DNA of 64,000 nucleotides from Phoronis australis (GCA_002633005.1 NMRA01000255.1:317937-381936); one strand, 5' to 3'; counted from the stretch's first letter, positions 1 to 12,224 are shown. Notes: generated by a model from the sequence alone, not told the origin. A program made the numbers and translations.

Positions 1-94
1 TTATACCGATTCTCGGACTCGAGCCTTATACAGTAGTAATCATCCGTTGAACGCTTTAGTGACACGGGAGTTGCGTCGATCCCAAATTACCGTA

Positions 95-280
95 TCTAAA
101 ATTTTCCTTGTCCGAAAGTCGCGGGACAAAATTCTGATGTTTATGACAATGTCCGAAATTCGAGGATCTTTGAAAAACAGTTTTTGGTCCTTGTACGAAT
201 TTCGTGGACTATGAAAAACTCATTTCGTAAATATTTATTCTTGGTCGAAAATGGCGGGCCGTCCGAAAATCACGCGACTT
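95..280. repeat. Degenerate ~42-bp tandem repeat
   Basis: A motif close to TGTCCGAAAKTCGCGGGAC recurs at about 108, 150, 191, 241 and 261, the first three about 42 bp apart. The copies differ by several bases, so the array is old. No coding sequence is seen here. Confidence 0.55.
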
Positions 281-299
281 TACCGTATTCATATTGTTG

Positions 300-1630
300 A
301 CTTGATAACCTGAATTAAGAAGCAATAAGTTACAAAACATGACTTGAAAGCAATTGAGACTTAAAATTTTGAAAAATGTGAATCATTTTGTGACACCGAA
401 TCAAGTCTCGAACAGCAGTTGACAGTCAAACAAAAAACCATTTCAAAATTATTTTTTTAGCTTAGTGTAAGATCACCTGAATGGGAAGTTTACAGTAAAA
501 TAATTCGAATATATCTTATATTTTTGCACAAAAAACACGAAAATTGAACAAAGTTTCTTTTTTAGCAGCGTTTGTCAAAATGTATCAACGTTAAATCTTC
601 ACAAATTACAAAGTAGCCGATTGAACATGTCTTTCAGTTCAGCAAAAGTAGCCATGTTGTCGGTGCCGCCAGAAATGAGTCCAACGGGAATTGTGAGCAC
701 ATTTATCACTTAATGAGTAACAACTGCGAGGCTGAAATTTGGTGAACACTGTTAAATCGTGCAGAATAGTAAGTAAAGATATGTCTAACTAAATTTCACC
801 GTAATTTGTTGGGGAAAACAATTTACACAAAGTTTTAAACTCGTAACTTATCCCGCTGCCCTCCAATATGGCCGACGCGATCCAAACAAAGTGACCCAAA
901 TTTCGCCACAAAACTTGCAATAACTTTACACTGCTTGCCCAGATTTTGATACTTTTTCAATTTTTACTCAGTAGAATGTGCTACCTTTCCGATGATAGCA
1001 AAGTAATTTTTCAAAACGAGAAAAAAATAAAACCAAAAAAAAATTGGTTCGACCCATATTGATTCCTAGTTTGGACCAGCCTACCATAAGGAACTAAACA
1101 CCAATGCTATTTTAACATACTAAGTACGCGTAACATTCCAAAAAAAATCAAGAACCACTAACTACAAACTATAAATACACTACATATGCAAACGAATCGC
1201 GAGATATTACTAATTAAATCAAAATAATGAAGACTTCGAGCAAGCGATAGCACATTCAGTTACAAGGAAAAAATGGCGGCGTTCAGGACAAGTTCCTGAA
1301 CTGATGAGCCGGAAATGTGGGTACGGAAATAACCGATGACAGTCGGTAGTTATACGCTCACAGAGAAGGGTGAAATACTGTTAAAAAATCGCTTTTGGCA
1401 AGCAAGGCGAAAAGAATATAAAGAAAGGGTGTCGAAAATAAGATTTTATGTAGTGAGTATTTTCGGATATTGGAACCACATGGGCAGTTTGAGAGAAGGA
1501 CTTTAAGTTAATAGTTTTTGTGGTCTAACATTGAACAGCTGTATATTACCTTTCTTGTTATGCTGGCTGTGTTATAACCTCTTATTTTGTATATTAACCT
1601 CTCGGTTGGTTATTTTGACTTTAAAAACAG
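300..1630. other. Intergenic stretch, nothing recognised
   Basis: AT-rich sequence with no long open frame, no splice-bounded coding stretch and no clear repeat. It may be decayed transposon sequence belonging to the truncated copy that follows, but I could not align it. Confidence 0.5.
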
Positions 1631-2274
1631 CAAGGATGATTAATTAAATAATTCCTCATAAAAATACGACAAACGTTTTTCATGGTATTAGAAAATTTCG
1701 GTAATTAGTGCCAAAATTTATTTTTTGCCAATGCTATGCTATCCGTTTCATGAATGGGTAGTTCCCGATGACTAATGTCTTCGAAGACAGGTACATGTAT
1801 GTGGCCACATGCTTTTAACACTGGTCAAGTTTTTATTAGTCTTTGATTCATGGTTTACACGTACACAAAGACTAATTTGGATTCCTGTTGAGACAGAAGA
1901 TCTGTACGGGAAAGACCCAATACAATCCCTTTGACAAGTACGCTACATCTGTTCTGAAAGGCCAGACCATAATGAGACACGTTCCCCGCATGACCAGCAA
2001 ACTTCTGCATTCTTTTTGAAGCACGGCGGAAGTTTGAAGTGTATATAAATACCAACATAGTGACAGGCTCGTCATCTGCAATTTCCGCGCACAGTGATTT
2101 TTTCAGGACTATCGGATCTTATTGATAAGTTGAAGACGTTACTGTAGAATTTAGAACTGTTAGTATGGCATTTTTTGCATGTACATGACATGGGCTTGGC
2201 GCTTATTTTAGCGAAGTCTGAAAATGCAAGGGGGGATGGTTAGAGGGGCATCAGCGCTTATGGCGAATACGGTA
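1630..2274 (-). mobile_element. Truncated, inverted relative of the 3026-4247 TIR element
   Basis: The plus strand from about 2175 to 2274 matches the reverse complement of 3026-3125: both hold a GCGCTTATTT..AGC.AAGTCTGAAAA block and end in GGCGAATACGGTA. The stretch 1690-1795 matches the reverse complement of about 3400-3500 (GCTATGCTA.CCG.TTCATGAATGG, then TAGTTCCC), and 1640-1690 continues the match. The other terminus was not found, so this is a damaged copy in the opposite orientation. Confidence 0.7.
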
Positions 2275-3025
2275 AATTTTGTAGAAACACAACATATAGT
2301 GACGATGTTTTTAAGAACGAGTTTTGTTGCGAAAATGGTTCTCCACAAATCACTGAACCATATCCACTAAGTATCGTGACATGGTGCTTGGAAATAATAC
2401 TGCATGATGCGGACGATGTGAGCCCTCCCCCAGAGGTATGTCATTAGTGTAAAGGTCACCTATTTGTAATATTTTTTGTTTTCACGTTTATAAGTTGTCA
2501 GTGAATACAACTGCACTTTGTTTAGCATAGATTATGTTAAAATAGCATTGTCGCTTAGTTCTTGCTATACATTAGCATAGCTAAGACCATGCAAATACAA
2601 AATTCTTTAACCTTTTTAATGTACCAGTTTGGGTTCATACAAGTGTTTTAACTTTATTTGTCAGATTGACTCTGTTACTTGAAAATTATTTCTCTCCAGC
2701 CATGAGTTTTATTTGGTAACCTTTGACATCTCCTGGTAATTACCCCAATATTTCTATACCTCATTTGCAAGATACCAGATGATTAATATCAGACATTTCA
2801 TTGGCTATCCCATGAGTTATCTCATCAATGCTAAATTTTGGAACCAATTATCTCATGATCAATAGTACCAGCATTCAACAGCACATCATTGTACTGTATC
2901 TGTTGTCCTCGACAATGGCAGTATTTTGCCTGGAGGGATATTTTTGAATTTGAAATGAGTTTGCCTCTTGAATGCATGAAACTAAAATTAAAATCAGATT
3001 TCTGTTTGTAATCCAAATTCAGAAA

Positions 3026-4247
3026 TACCGTATTCGCCGTAATAACCGCCCATGCCCCTATAAGCGCCCCCCACGCGTTTTCAGACTTTGCTGAAATAAG
3101 CGCCCAGTACATGAACGTGTACATGCGAACAATGACGTACCTACAGTTCTAAAACTCGGCTACAGTAACGTCTTCAGTTTATCAAAAAATTTTTGCACGG
3201 GTCTTCTAGACCACCAGCGGCACTGCTACGTTTGTATTTAACCGTGACAAAGTAACGCAGCGCTTCAAAAAGAACGCAACAGCGTTGCTACGCTCTCGCG
3301 ACGACCGTGTCCCATGGTCTGACCTTTCAGTAGACACATCGACTGTCTCATGAATAAAAATAACTCGGTGTTAAACGCACTTGGCCAGGAAGCGCGCGCT
3401 ACATAACCTGTCATCAAAGACACTAGTTGGGAACTATCCATTCATGAAGCGGGTAGCATAGCATCGATAAGAAATGAATATTGGAACTAATTTCCGACAA
3501 GTTCTAATACTATAATCATGTTTGCGTTATTTTTGAGATGGATTGTTTGATTAACCATAATTGGTGTTATTAAGCCGAATATCCGATAAAATGACAACTG
3601 ACAGTGAATGCTTACACACCCTTACACCGAAAAATAACTGTCAGATAGACGAAAGACGGTCTCTGCTTTGGCAAATGAACTCAGGTGACACGCACGCGCT
3701 CGCTTACTCGCCGACGAACTTCAAAACAAACGTCACGTGACAACAACATGTGTGTTCGCCCAGACATTTTTCTCGCCGTGTTGCCAATCATACATGTAGA
3801 TGGCACGATGTTGCACAGATTTGTACTTAAACCTGCCGTTAATCCAGACTCCACGGGAACTTAAAAAACCTTAGAGACGCTACTTAAAAAACTTAATGAG
3901 GATTTCAGGTACTTTATCGAAACCATTTTTATTCAAGCATTGAAGTCGCCATATCGAAAACGGCGATTTCGAAGCAGTCAGTTGGCGAGTTTTCGCCCTG
4001 GGATTTCAGCACAATTTTCTGTAGAATGATCGTAATTTAGCAGCAAAATTTGATAGCAATGCACCACAGTTTTGTTGAAAGTCTTTCATAGATTACATAT
4101 ACGTCACAGAGCGTAAATTTGATGAATCTTAGCTTCCGATTTCACCCGTTTCGGAGACCGGGTTTCAACCGCCTTTTGTTATAATAAGCGCCCCCCTGAA
4201 CCGAACTTTTCTAAGCGCCCTGGGCGGTTATTACGGCGAATACGGTA
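3026..4247. mobile_element. Non-autonomous DNA transposon with 27-bp perfect TIRs
   Basis: The left end starts TACCGTATTCGCCGTAATAA and the right end is its exact reverse complement; identity runs for 27 bp. Just inside both ends is an ATAAGCGCCCCCC block, again in inverted orientation. The outermost TA on each side can be read as a TA target duplication, as in Tc1/mariner-type insertions, or as part of the TIR. The 1.2 kb interior has no open frame of note, so it must have been moved by a transposase encoded elsewhere. The superfamily is not proven. Confidence 0.85.
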
Positions 4248-4484
4248 CTTGCTTTAAAAAACATTTCATATTTAGGGAAAGCAAATTCTTTGAGTTATAA
4301 AACTTTTTCAGAACGAAAATTGTGAATGTTTGTGTCTCTGAAGAATGTTTTCCTGCATTTTTTCTGTAACATTTATTTTATGATATTCAGAGATTCAATT
4401 TATTATTTATCAATTTACATTTATATAAAAATTTCAAGAATCTCCCGATAATATACATGCAAATCCTCACTGAAGACCTGTTAG

Positions 4485-4571
4485 CATTTTACATTGTAGC
4501 TGTATAAGAACCTCACTGATCTACCATTTTACATTGTGGCTTTATAAGAACCTCACTGTTCTACCATTTTA
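4485..4571. repeat. 40-bp direct tandem duplication
   Basis: A 40-bp unit beginning CATTTTACATTGT starts at 4485 and 4525, with a third partial copy at 4565. Copies one and two differ at about three bases, so the duplication is fairly recent. The surrounding 4248-5621 holds no coding sequence; its upper part probably includes the 3' UTR of the receptor gene on the minus strand. Confidence 0.8.
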
Positions 4572-5621
4572 GCCACAAGTCGTTGGCCAATTTACTCAAA
4601 TGTTTCCGCGAGTGCTATCCGTACACCCCCTGAGAATTGTTCACCTAGATTACCATATTCACTAGCAAGATCACCATTGAAATATCCTTGTAAATTAGGA
4701 AATCGAAAAATTGAATAGGCGTTAACATGTCAGTTGCAGTCTAATGGCCTCTGTGCCAGCTATTTTTCTGGTACAGGTTAAACTTTAAGTCTGTTTACTC
4801 ACCAATACAACCGAGAGTTTGTATTGCTGTAGAGGATTCATGTGTGATCTCACTCACAAAATATTAGCCATAATTAAAGCACCCACAATTTCATATAGAC
4901 TGTTCAATTTAGGATACAACATAGCTGAAGTTTAACAAATTTCTCAACTCAAGTAATTTGTTTATTTTATTACTAGCGAACTTTGTATTGTACTGCTGTT
5001 GTTGAGCAGCATGCTGTGAAGCCATGGAAAATATGAAACATTTGTTTCAGCTGTTTCTATTGCACTTATTCAAAGAATCTTTTTTGTGCACACATTCCAA
5101 TCTACATTAGATTAACATCACAACTCGGGCAAATATTATTTTCAGTGGAATATTTTGGCTTCAGCAAACAGTATCAAGGCATCAAGAAGAAATCCATTAA
5201 ATAATGGTTTACAAGGTATTCCTTATTAGCTCTACTGGAAATTTACAAATACAATACAATACATTTAGTCCCTCAGCAGGTGAACAGTTTGTCTGAAACA
5301 AAGGTCAGCTAGGTTCTCTTACAACTGTAGAATTTTAATCTTTACATAGATACATTTTATACTGCATCTTCAATGATGGTTATGACACAAAAGAACAGTT
5401 TGAAACTAAAGATCTAACTATATGTAGCCATTGTGGGCCATTTGCCTTGGTCCTGTGTCATGGCTCTTCTGTTCATTAGAGAAAATGTCAACCATGGAAA
5501 TGCAGGAGCACTGTACTAAGTTAATTTCATATCTGAACTGCTGAATAATTTGTTCAGTCAATAATAATTGCTCACGTTTTCATGCAGTGTTTTCCATTGT
5601 ACTTTAAAACGTTGTCGCTGA

Positions 5622-7100
5622 TCACACTCGACTGACCTCCAGAAGTGGTGACCTTACTTCCTCGGTGTCAATCACTTCTTCAATGGGTTCATCTATTACA
5701 ATCATAACTGGGCATTTCTTCTGGTCATTCGAGCATGTGGATTGACTTGACGAACATGGTTGGTTAAGTGGTTCGCTATCGAAAGATGAGGTCCTGCTTT
5801 CGTAGAAAGAACTCTTGTCACTGCACAATGATTTTGCTTTCTCATTCCGCATTGTTTCCATGACGTACTCCAAGCGTGTTCGACCACCTTTCTTACAGTT
5901 TCTGAAAATTGGATCGGCAGATGCTGCCCGATTCAGAGAGTGGTTCTTACGATAGTTTGCCATGCGTTGATCATCGTACTTTGTTTGTTCGTCAGTCCCA
6001 TTCTTTTCCTGTGGGTCCAATTCTGGATCCACCATTTTTGTACGGACATTCGTTGTCACAATGGGTTTTTGCCGTCTGTTTTTTGCACTAGTCTTAATTC
6101 GAATAACACACTGCTTCATTGATTTGTAAACGTAAATGTAGATGGTCTTTTTACATGCATAAATTATGTTCATCACTATACCCTGGGACATTGTTGCTAA
6201 GAGTGATATGGCCGCTGCCGTGTCATTTCCAACAACAATGCGAGCATATTCCGTGATGACGTTTGTGCCCATTACCAGAAACACAATAATCTGCATTAAG
6301 TAGAACGTGTCTGCCTGGCTTTTCCAGATTCTCATTTTATCTGAAAGTGGTTGAACCCTGCGTCTGTGCGGATTTACGTTTTCCGATTTGCACGACAGGA
6401 ACATATAGTGGAAGTAGACCATAAGACTGCCAGCAACGAGAGTGGCACACGGTGCTACCAGATACAGCAGTAAGTTATGCGGGTCGGTCATGAAACACAG
6501 AGTCATCCCTTCAGCAGTGGGATGCAGTGCCAGGTATATTCCCACAAACATCAGGGGTGTACCCCAGCTGAACATTGTAAAGGCGACATAGTGAATACGC
6601 TTCTGCAAGAGTCGTTGGCCACCACCATAGTTGGTTAAGGCCCACCATGAGTTGATAGCAATACTGATCATCCAAAAAAACGATGCCAACCAGAAGTAAT
6701 GATTCAACGAGGCGATGATCTTGCACAAGATTGGAATGTGGATCAGGTCACTGCCAAGTAGGAACACAAGTTGTTGTACTGCCTGGCTGGCCACCATGTT
6801 GGCAATACAGTAACCCTGGGGTGTGCGCAGGACGGGGATGGTGACATAAAGTACAAACGTGGTCACCAGGCAAGCAATGCTGATCACCTGACCAAGGATA
6901 TTGAAGTGCTGGAGCACGAAATTCACTGCCGACAATGTTGAGATATTGGATGCGTTTTTGATGGTCATTTCAGTGCTGTAGGTTATCACTTCCTGCGTTT
7001 TGTTACCAGATGCAAATGACATGCAAACAATTAGTGCTGTGATAAACAGTGAAGCTGCACTAGTGAAGGACCCCATTTTTGTAGAATGAAAATAATGCAC
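5622..7100 (-). CDS. Secretin/adhesion-class (Methuselah-like) seven-transmembrane receptor
   Basis: A 492-codon uninterrupted frame. Residues 9-31 form a signal peptide if translation starts at Met9 (MGSFTSAASLF..), which looks better than Met1. A short ectodomain has N-glycosylation sites at N33, N49 and N52. Seven hydrophobic segments lie at about 69-90, 99-116, 130-157, 170-192, 208-233, 265-288 and 296-318. Cys126 at the top of TM3 and Cys202 in loop 2 would form the conserved disulfide. TM3 carries FWLASFFWMISIAIN, typical of class B, adhesion and Methuselah-like receptors. The cytosolic tail of about 165 residues is rich in Ser, Lys and acidic residues and probably holds phosphorylation sites. 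The ectodomain is too short for a GAIN domain or a full hormone-binding domain. The ligand is unknown. The gene is intronless as read here; an upstream exon cannot be excluded. Confidence 0.85.
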   Translation of the reverse strand: MHYFHSTKMGSFTSAASLFITALIVCMSFASGNKTQEVITYSTEMTIKNASNISTLSAVNFVLQHFNILGQVISIACLVTTFVLYVTIPVLRTPQGYCIANMVASQAVQQLVFLLGSDLIHIPILCKIIASLNHYFWLASFFWMISIAINSWWALTNYGGGQRLLQKRIHYVAFTMFSWGTPLMFVGIYLALHPTAEGMTLCFMTDPHNLLLYLVAPCATLVAGSLMVYFHYMFLSCKSENVNPHRRRVQPLSDKMRIWKSQADTFYLMQIIVFLVMGTNVITEYARIVVGNDTAAAISLLATMSQGIVMNIIYACKKTIYIYVYKSMKQCVIRIKTSAKNRRQKPIVTTNVRTKMVDPELDPQEKNGTDEQTKYDDQRMANYRKNHSLNRAASADPIFRNCKKGGRTRLEYVMETMRNEKAKSLCSDKSSFYESRTSSFDSEPLNQPCSSSQSTCSNDQKKCPVMIVIDEPIEEVIDTEEVRSPLLEVSRV

Positions 7101-7580
7101 AATACCTCAAAGATGCCTACTTTCCAGATGTCATCAATGGAGGTTTGTCGTTTTCTTGGTTTTCAAGTTACTGACACTGACAAACAACTCTTAGTCCTCC
7201 TGTGTATTGTCTGTTGCTTGTAAACTCAGGATTACAACTTGGTTCTCTCTTGGATGTATCATCTATAGTTAAGTAGAATCATGACATGGTCACTAATGAT
7301 ATCCACGCACTTGGTCAATGCATGCAGGTGTGAACCATAATTATGTCAGAACACATGTTGGAAATATAACACATCCGTAACACACTGTTGATATCCACTA
7401 AGAGTAAAGTGTAGTTCACTTCTCACTCACGGTCAATCCAGGTTTGTTGAATAAAAATCAATAATGATGTTTTTGATTGAGTGAAACATGTCAGTGTCAA
7501 GGAGTGTCCCTCAGTTCTCTGACCTGCCTGCGTGTGTGATCTGCAGTAAGTTCCGGAAGGGCCATAAGTATGTGGACAAT

Positions 7581-7855
7581 TACAGTGTTAACCAAAATCT
7601 ATGTTATTCTGCAGAATCTAATTGTAATTACAGTGTTGACTAAAAGTTATGCCAGTCTGCCAAATCTAATTAACTACAGTGTTGGCTAAAAGTTGTCCAA
7701 TTCTGCAGAAGGTAATGTACCTACAGAGTGGACTTAAAATTATGCTATGACTGTCAAATCTTATGTAGCTACACTGTTGACTAAAAGTTGTGCTGAGTTT
7801 AATATGTAACGTAACTACAGTGTTTATCAAGTTAAGCTATTCTGCGGAATGTAAT
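7581..7855. repeat. ~46-bp minisatellite upstream of the receptor gene
   Basis: Six diverged units with a TACAGTGTTGACTAAAAGTT core followed by TCTGCAGAATCTAAT begin at about 7582, 7630, 7675, 7722, 7770 and 7815, giving a period of 45-48 bp. The array sits about 0.5-0.75 kb upstream of the receptor start codon on the minus strand. Confidence 0.8.
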
Positions 7856-7952
7856 ATAAACGATAAATTATTGAAACTGGTTTGTCACCGTGGACAAATC
7901 TACTCTCTCAGGAACATTGATCAAGAACTGCTTAACTACTTAATGCATATGA

Positions 7953-8526
7953 TAGCCAGCCAGCTAGCTGTATGAAGACTGTCGTCAAAGTACAGCTAGG
8001 TCCCACTGTGTGTATTTCTTCCGTAGACCCCGAATTTGCACACAGCCTGCTCGTCACCGCGCCGTGAAACTTGTATCAACATGTAAAGCTGAAAACCGGA
8101 CGGTGAGCATGCAAAATCTGGGAGTCAACCGACACTCACCTTTCCCGTTACAGTGCAATAAACGTCATTTTCTTTTGTAACTCTCCGCCTTTTCTAACAA
8201 AGAAAAGTATTTCGTCGTTTTGAAAACAGTACGCTCGTGTCACGCGCACGCACCATTTCCTAAATTTTTGCGACATCTCTCGGGTGATGATGATAGCTTG
8301 GCCGCAGCAAAATTTCTTCTGAAATTCAATTTTTCGGTATCAAACAACTTTAGCAGCCGAATAACGATAGAACGCCATTTTTGCCAACACCATAAAATAG
8401 TTTAGTTTACTCAAGGAAGACTGTAGTTTTTAATGACACCAATTTTGTGTCAGATATTATCTTGCCACTTTTTTACCTACATCGGTGCAAAGCTGTATAT
8501 TTATATACAGGTTTGTACCAAGGCTA
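7953..8526. mobile_element. 574-bp non-autonomous transposon, copy 1, with 9-bp TSD
   Basis: The element starts TAGCCAGCCAGCTAGCTGTA and ends ..GTACCAAGGCTA, so the outermost five bases TAGCC are inverted. It is flanked by an exact 9-bp duplication TGCATATGA at 7944-7952 and 8527-8535. The left end contains a subterminal palindrome around AGCTAG and the right end a GCTGTATATTTATATACAG palindrome. It is clearly homologous over its length to 43704-44366. A 9-bp duplication suits Mutator-like or Merlin-like transposases, but that is inference. No transposase is encoded. Confidence 0.88.
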
Positions 8527-8535
8527 TGCATATGA

Positions 8536-11021
8536 TTGATCTATTTGTGTACTTCTTAGAATAAGATGTGACATTTATATTATCGCCTTTGTCCATGTTT
8601 ATGAATTCGAACTACACGTTATGTCTTTCTGGCGCTTGTAGCTTTTATTTAGATAACTTCAATAAACTTGATGTTTGAAGATAAAGCCAAAGTAAATGTC
8701 ATACTTGGTTTTGGTCTATGCCCGTGTTTAAACATGTGCTTTTGTATGAATCGGCTTGGCAACTCAGCGACAACGGCCTCTTTTGTGACCTTCCTCGGTT
8801 TTTAGTCATGGTGAGTCAATCCCTCCCTCTCCAGTCAGTGACCTTACCATTGATATTCAGTTTTCTCTGTGTGATAAAGGTTATACTAGTCTTTTTAAAG
8901 TAGTAGTGTTTTTGATCATGTACTGTATTTTAAGGGTTTTCAGAAATGTTGATTTAATAACTTTTTTTCAAAAGTCTTTTTTTAAGGCGTGTTCAATACA
9001 GTTTGCCGAAAACTTTAGAGCAGTTATTTTTCAACATTGACTAACTTGTGATATATTTGAATGTGGTAAAATCTCACCAAGGTACTAAACAATGGACTAC
9101 AAGTGGAATTTTTTTTTGATTTTTCTCATGAAAGATATGTAGCAATAGAGTAATGCATTTTCATGTTCAAGTTATGTATCATTATAGTTATGTATTATTA
9201 TAGCTATGTGTCATTATAGCTATGTGTCATTATTGTTATGTGTCATTATAGTTATGTGTCGTTATAGTTATGTGTCGTTATAGTTATGTGTCGTTATAGC
9301 TACTACCCGACACTATTTTGAAAAATTGCAAACATTCACAACAATGTTACAAGTCTCCGAAAAATGAAAAACTGGATGTTTTGATTATTATTGCTGTCTT
9401 AAGTTGGGTGAGATTTTTATTTCAAATAACGGATTATTAAATTTTGAAATGTTGTTTTTCTATGTTGTTTTTGTTAACAATAGTGCAACACCAAATTTTA
9501 AGATGATGTCATTCTAAACAATTTAAGCAAACCTAACCGTAGCCATTAGGTGTTTACATAACTTAATTCAAAAAACAAATTTTGAGTTTATTAAAGAAGA
9601 AACATCTTGTCTTGAGTTGTTCACATCAACTTAATAACTTATTTCACAGTCTCAAGAGTGTAGCATAAGTGCTGAAATTGCTATATTTCTATATTTCAGT
9701 TGCTTACCTTAGTGTTGCAAATGTTTTATTTTTAGATTTTTACCGCATGTTGTTTGGCTATAACTCTGCCATACAAGCCATGCTAAAGAAAAGTAAATTT
9801 TCCTGAAAACTCATTTTTATTGAAAATTTTAGCGAATTGAAATTTCAGCTGTCCGCCATACTGTGTGCCTAACTGAAGAATTTTTACTGTACAGTAGTGA
9901 AATTAGTGGGTCAATCATGATGTTGAAGTTGGCGTGCTTTTGAGAGGGTCAAGTTGTACATTCTTTTGTGTTGCTGCTTTAGCCGAAATAGCTCCATAAT
10001 AAAGTTGGTGACTCTTAATATTTTTCTTATTTTATAGAAAACGTGATGGGCATCAAAACAAGTCAAAAAGGAGAAAGTGTAATTTTTTGTGTAGAAACTA
10101 AAACACTGAAATTTGAGGTACTCAAAATCAAAAAGTTTGCATTCTCACGCCAACGTAAGAAATTCAGTTAACCAGAAATTATAATTTAAAGACATTAAAT
10201 CATAAATGTGACGTTGTACAAAGAAATTAATCTGTTTTCAAAAGGATTTCACTTGGCAGTAGCAGAAAAGGTAACGTGGTGACTCCTGCAGTTTTGTAGT
10301 AGGCCAAGACCAAAATGCAAAATTTGAAAATCAAAAATTCAACAAATTAAAGCTGTGTTGAATCTTTTTACTGTTAATTTCCATCAATTTAGGACATGAA
10401 ATATGTCCGACAAGTGAAATTTCATATTTTTTCATGAATCATCAATACCACCAACAGGGATGCTGTATCATTTTTGAAGGTTGATAGGATAACTATCATC
10501 TGACATTCTTGAAATTGTGCAAATTCACAACAATGGGATCAGCATAGAAAAATATAAAATACCAATTTTGGCACTTATTTTTGGTAAGATTTCACATAAG
10601 AATTGTCATATTGATTGTGCTCGGACATAGTGCGACTGTGGAGGACGCCTCTCAAGAGTGTTCATCACAGAACATGCTAATGTTTTGGTTGTTTCTTTGG
10701 GGGCCATTGATTTTTCTTCAGCATGACCTCATTGTGACCACTGGCTACTTTGTTTCATCAATATTTTAGTTTGTCATATGTTTTGCCTGCGGTCAATGCT
10801 TCTGTTTGATTACCTTCTACCCTAGAGAATCACAAGGCTTAATCTTCCGCAGTGTCACCTTTTTGTTTGTTGTTTTTGGAAAGGTTTTGATTTTTGTTCT
10901 GCTTAATTGTTTAAAAGACAATGAATTAAGTCGAATGAACAATAATGAAAAGGTTTTCTTGTGGAATTCTAGTCATTAGAAAACTAAAAAATGAGAATAT
11001 TAGGTTTTATACCATAGTATT
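8536..11021. other. Intergenic stretch with one minisatellite, otherwise nothing recognised
   Basis: AT-rich sequence with no supported exon. The only structure I see is the 16-bp minisatellite at 9178-9302. Short open frames near 8718 and 10581 lack any family resemblance or splice support. Confidence 0.5.
9178..9302. repeat. 16-bp minisatellite
   Basis: Seven to eight head-to-tail copies of TCATTATAGTTATGTG. Variants change in blocks: TCATTATAGC early, TCGTTATAGT in the last copies, which suggests stepwise local duplication. Confidence 0.88.
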
Positions 11022-11049
11022 CAGTGTTCTCCACGACCACTTTTAACGT

Positions 11050-11152
11050 GTCGCAGCGTCCTGTTTGGCCGAGCGCGCGTCCTGTTTAAATGTCCCGCGT
11101 CCTGTTTAAAAATCCAGCGTCCTGTTTAAAAATCCCGTGACCAGTTTAAAAA
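11050..11152. repeat. Subterminal ~19-bp tandem repeats of the CAGTG element
   Basis: The phrase GTCCTGTTTAAA recurs four to five times between 11055 and 11150, with the last unit altered to GTGACCAGTTTAAAAAT. The location just inside the left TIR and the weaker echo at the right end suggest a role in transposase binding. Confidence 0.75.
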
Positions 11153-11278
11153 TATAGGTTCTACTTTGTAAAAAAGACGTCGTCGTCGTTAATAAGTTCT
11201 TCACTGGTTCAAATTACGCTTGACAGCAACTGGCCATAGCACATTGAAACTGAATAAAGGCTAAGCCTAAGGAAGTCG

Positions 11279-11494
11279 GTGGTCCATTGTGGACAGCCTA
11301 ATCATCGGACTCACTCAAGCGGCAGACCGGGCGGCAAGTCTATTTATGATGTAACGCAGCGTGTAAATAATCTCGATTATCTTTTCAATTCTTCCGGAAC
11401 AACTAGTCAATTTAAACAAAGTCCCAGTGCTACCTATATGCCTAATCCACTACCTGCTCACTCTGGAGGTGCAGTCCGGCACGAAAGTCGCTGA
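11279..11494 (+). pseudogene. Coding-like remnant inside the CAGTG element
   Basis: A 71-codon open stretch with protein-like composition (..GRPGGKSIYDVTQRVNNL.., later ATYMPNPLPAHSGG). It is followed by a stop and has no start context or splice sites I trust. I do not recognise the family. Because it lies between the element's TIRs, it is best read as part of the element's decayed coding region; it could equally be chance. Confidence 0.35.
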
Positions 11495-12224
11495 TGTTGC
11501 GTTAGGCCTTTTTGCTTTTGCAGTCACCTATTTGTGTTCGGCGGAGAACTAATCATATTACCCATTGAAAATAAAATAATTAAGGCTCGGTGGTTAGTTC
11601 TGCGAAGTGTATGTTGTCAGCAAAGACACCGTTGCGCAGCCGTTTATGCTACGGCCGTCTTCTGGGAGGCCAGAATTTTGGTTTTCGTAGCACATTTTTC
11701 AATATTCCGTGGGCCCCACGACAGACTTTACCGATACCAGTCTCAAAAACATTTGCATGAAACTGCCTTTGATGGTTCTCATTGGTTGTTGTTTGTGTAT
11801 TTCTCACTTAGGTGAATATCATTGGTTACTTTTTGTGCCACCGGCCCATTGAGATTGACCGAGTTCATCTCGTTGCCGTATAAGGAGTTTCGTTGGCAGC
11901 ATGAACATTATGTTTGTGGCGCATGCTCCCTCTAAAAATCTGCCGAGCCGTTCGCAAACTCAACTTCGACAGTGGCTGTGACATTTGCGGTTTCGGGGGA
12001 GTATTCCGAGATTTGGGACAGCGGGTGACGTCACTGAGTAAAGTTCAAAATATATGTGTTTCGCGTTAAGAAATTGCAGCCAAAATCAAGTGCTCTCATT
12101 GAAATCAAGCGGTAATATCTCGCGTAATCTCGCAGAGTTTTGTTTACCTAGCGTGGTTCTTACGTTAGTGAATTCTATCCTGGCTTCCGTTACCAATTGA
12201 CATGCGCATTCTACATACTTAGAA

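Noticed and set aside
9178-9302. CRISPR-like array
   Set aside because: The repeats are directly adjacent with no unique spacers and the genome is eukaryotic; it is a minisatellite.
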